This document shows positions 62,608-64,000 of a DNA stretch of 64,000 nt, one piece after another. The DNA lies in NCBI GenBank assembly GCA_958295845.1, contig OY282376.1:1191022-1255021 (forward strand), given 5' to 3'. The notes beneath the pieces were generated by a model, which worked only from the letters and a program-made list of their open reading frames with translations, was not told the origin of the DNA and made no database searches. The stretch's first letter is position 1, and every line of letters begins with the position of its first letter. The position numbers and the translations under genes were made by a program. Origin of the DNA: Caldilineaceae bacterium. GTDB lineage: Bacteria > Chloroflexota > Anaerolineae > Caldilineales > Caldilineaceae.

Positions 62608-64000
62608 ATGGCTGTACGTACAGAAGAAAATCGGGAACGTTATCAGATGTCGGGTTGGGATCTCACAAGGCTCGTGCCGGCCGATCCCGAGGCAAACGGG
62701 TCGATGGCGCTTGCGCCCTCGTCTGCGGCTGTCGAAGAGCTGCTGGCGCAGGTGGAAGAGAGCGTCGCCGCGTTCGAATCGCTGCGCGAGGAACTCTCTG
62801 CGCAGATGGATCCGGCCAAACTGATCGGCGCCTTGCAACAGTACGAAGAGATAAGCACGCAGGTCTACCGGCTCCTGGCTTACGGCAGCCTCTGGTTCTC
62901 GTCGGACACCCAGTCTCCGGACGCGCTTACCTACACCAACCGCATGAACCAGCTCTATGCGGAGATCGAGAATCGAACGCTTTTCTTCAGCCTCTGGTGG
63001 AAGGGGCTGGACGATGAACAGGCCGAAGCCCTGCTGCCGGATGCCGCTGTCCACGGGGACTTCCGGCACTTTTTGCAGGATATGCGGCTTTCCAAGCCAT
63101 TCATGTTGGAAGAGGACTCAGAACGCATAATCAACCTGAAGAATATCAATGGCCCCAACGCGCTCGTCACCATCTATTCGATGTTGACGAACCGGCTGGA
63201 ATTTGAGCTGGAGGTGGACGGCGAGGTGAAGCGGCTGACCCGCGAAGAGGTGATGGCGCACGCCTACTCATCCGATCCTGACATGCGCGCTGCCGCCTAC
63301 CAGTGCCTGTACAAGGTGTATAAGGAAGAAGCGCCGATTCTGGCACAGATCTATATCAACCTGGTACGCGACTACTATAATGAGAACGTCACCCTGCGCA
63401 GCTACGATGCCCCTATCGCGGTGCGCAATCTGAGCAATGACATTCCCTACGACGCGGTCAGGGCCCTGCTGGATGTCGCCCGCCGCAACGCCCCTCTCTT
63501 CCAGCGTTACTTCTCGCTCAAGGCAAAGTGGCTGGGCGTGGAAAAGCTGCGCCGCTACGACATCTACGCGCCCCTGATGGAGTCGTCACGGGACGTTGCC
63601 TATGACGATGCGGTCGAGCTTGTCCTGGATACCTTTACTCGCTTCGATCTTGATTTCGCCAGCAAGGCCCAGCGCGTCTTCGACGATAATCACGTCGACA
63701 GCGAGGTGCGCAAAGGGAAGCGCGCCGGCGCCTTCTGCGCTACGGTGATGCCGAGCATCACCCCCTACGTGCTGCTGAACTATACCAACAAGGTGCGCGA
63801 CGTCGCCACCATCGCCCATGAACTGGGTCACGCCGTGCATAGCATGATGGCCGAGGACCACTCCATCCTGACACAGCACTCCTCTCTGCCGCTGGCGGAA
63901 ACTGCGTCGGTATTCGCCGAGATGGTCATGAACGAGCAGCTGCTGGCCGAGGAGGATGATCCGCTGGTGCGGCGCGAGATCCTGGCCTCCAGCGTCGACG
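62608..64000 (+). CDS. pepF: M3 family oligoendopeptidase (PepF-like), cut by window end
   Basis: The frame starts with ATG 62608 (AAGGGA ribosome binding site) and is open to the window end, about 464 residues. The N-terminal region has WDLTRLVPADPE, typical of oligoendopeptidase F, and a helical M3 domain follows. The zinc site HELGHAVHSMM and the downstream ETASVFAEMVMNEQLL with its third metal ligand Glu are complete. M3 enzymes are cytosolic oligopeptidases that recycle small peptides. The remaining C-terminal part is beyond the window. The start was deduced by reading the frame that gives continuous family similarity. Confidence 0.93.
   Translation, partial: MAVRTEENRERYQMSGWDLTRLVPADPEANGSMALAPSSAAVEELLAQVEESVAAFESLREELSAQMDPAKLIGALQQYEEISTQVYRLLAYGSLWFSSDTQSPDALTYTNRMNQLYAEIENRTLFFSLWWKGLDDEQAEALLPDAAVHGDFRHFLQDMRLSKPFMLEEDSERIINLKNINGPNALVTIYSMLTNRLEFELEVDGEVKRLTREEVMAHAYSSDPDMRAAAYQCLYKVYKEEAPILAQIYINLVRDYYNENVTLRSYDAPIAVRNLSNDIPYDAVRALLDVARRNAPLFQRYFSLKAKWLGVEKLRRYDIYAPLMESSRDVAYDDAVELVLDTFTRFDLDFASKAQRVFDDNHVDSEVRKGKRAGAFCATVMPSITPYVLLNYTNKVRDVATIAHELGHAVHSMMAEDHSILTQHSSLPLAETASVFAEMVMNEQLLAEEDDPLVRREILASSVD

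Overview
The window reads as a chromosome segment of a high-G+C bacterium, most likely a member of the Chloroflexota (Caldilineae/Anaerolineae-like). Pointers are lipoproteins with long Thr/Pro linkers, FxLYD and CARDB surface domains, a sugar-acid type gene cluster rich in phytanoyl-CoA dioxygenase-like and enolase-superfamily genes, and a NuoE-NuoF fusion in a formate dehydrogenase operon. The taxonomic call is an inference from gene content only.

Region 1 (1-17.5 kb, all minus strand) is a catabolic cluster: SMP-30-type lactonase, two phytanoyl-CoA dioxygenase family proteins (one with an HxG instead of an HxD metal motif), an alpha/beta hydrolase, two Dpp/Opp-type permeases with their lipoprotein substrate-binding protein, a TIM-barrel glycoside-hydrolase-like protein, a Gfo/Idh/MocA dehydrogenase, a ThDP enzyme, an enolase-superfamily dehydratase, a tandem pair of beta-propeller proteins and a beta-rich orphan. 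Oxidation, lactone opening, dehydration and ThDP-dependent cleavage would make a coherent sugar/sugar-acid route; the substrate is unknown. No transporter ATPase genes lie in the window.

Region 2 (18-32 kb) is mostly housekeeping: ammonium transporter, DUF72 protein with a C-terminal clamp-binding-like motif, CDF metal exporter, S41 protease lacking the usual catalytic Lys, nadD-obgE facing ybeY-dgkA, an MFS transporter, a fused pseudogene of a sugar ABC transporter and a lipoprotein.

Region 3 (32-46 kb) holds a 2561-residue subtilisin-like protease with 15 CARDB repeats, then an NAD-linked formate dehydrogenase operon. Its catalytic subunit contains an in-frame UGA followed by a SECIS-like hairpin, so fdhA is a selenoprotein gene that a standard gene caller would split in two. 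An orphan Phd/YefM antitoxin sits between fdhA and fdhD.

Region 4 (46-55.4 kb) is an accessory island: a terminase pair without other phage genes, preceded by a five-copy GTCGAC array at a promoter that looks leaderless; a DUF4411/XRE-ImmA toxin-antitoxin pair; a decayed second terS; a TIR-domain protein; a protein with a HEPN-like Rx4H motif lying between two related IS-remnant-like fragments; and a small lipoprotein. The TIR and HEPN-like stretch is visibly more A+T-rich than its surroundings.

Region 5 (55.4-64 kb) returns to core functions: O-antigen ligase-like membrane protein, lipoyl synthase, a solitary beta-class DNA methyltransferase, aconitase and the start of an M3 oligopeptidase.
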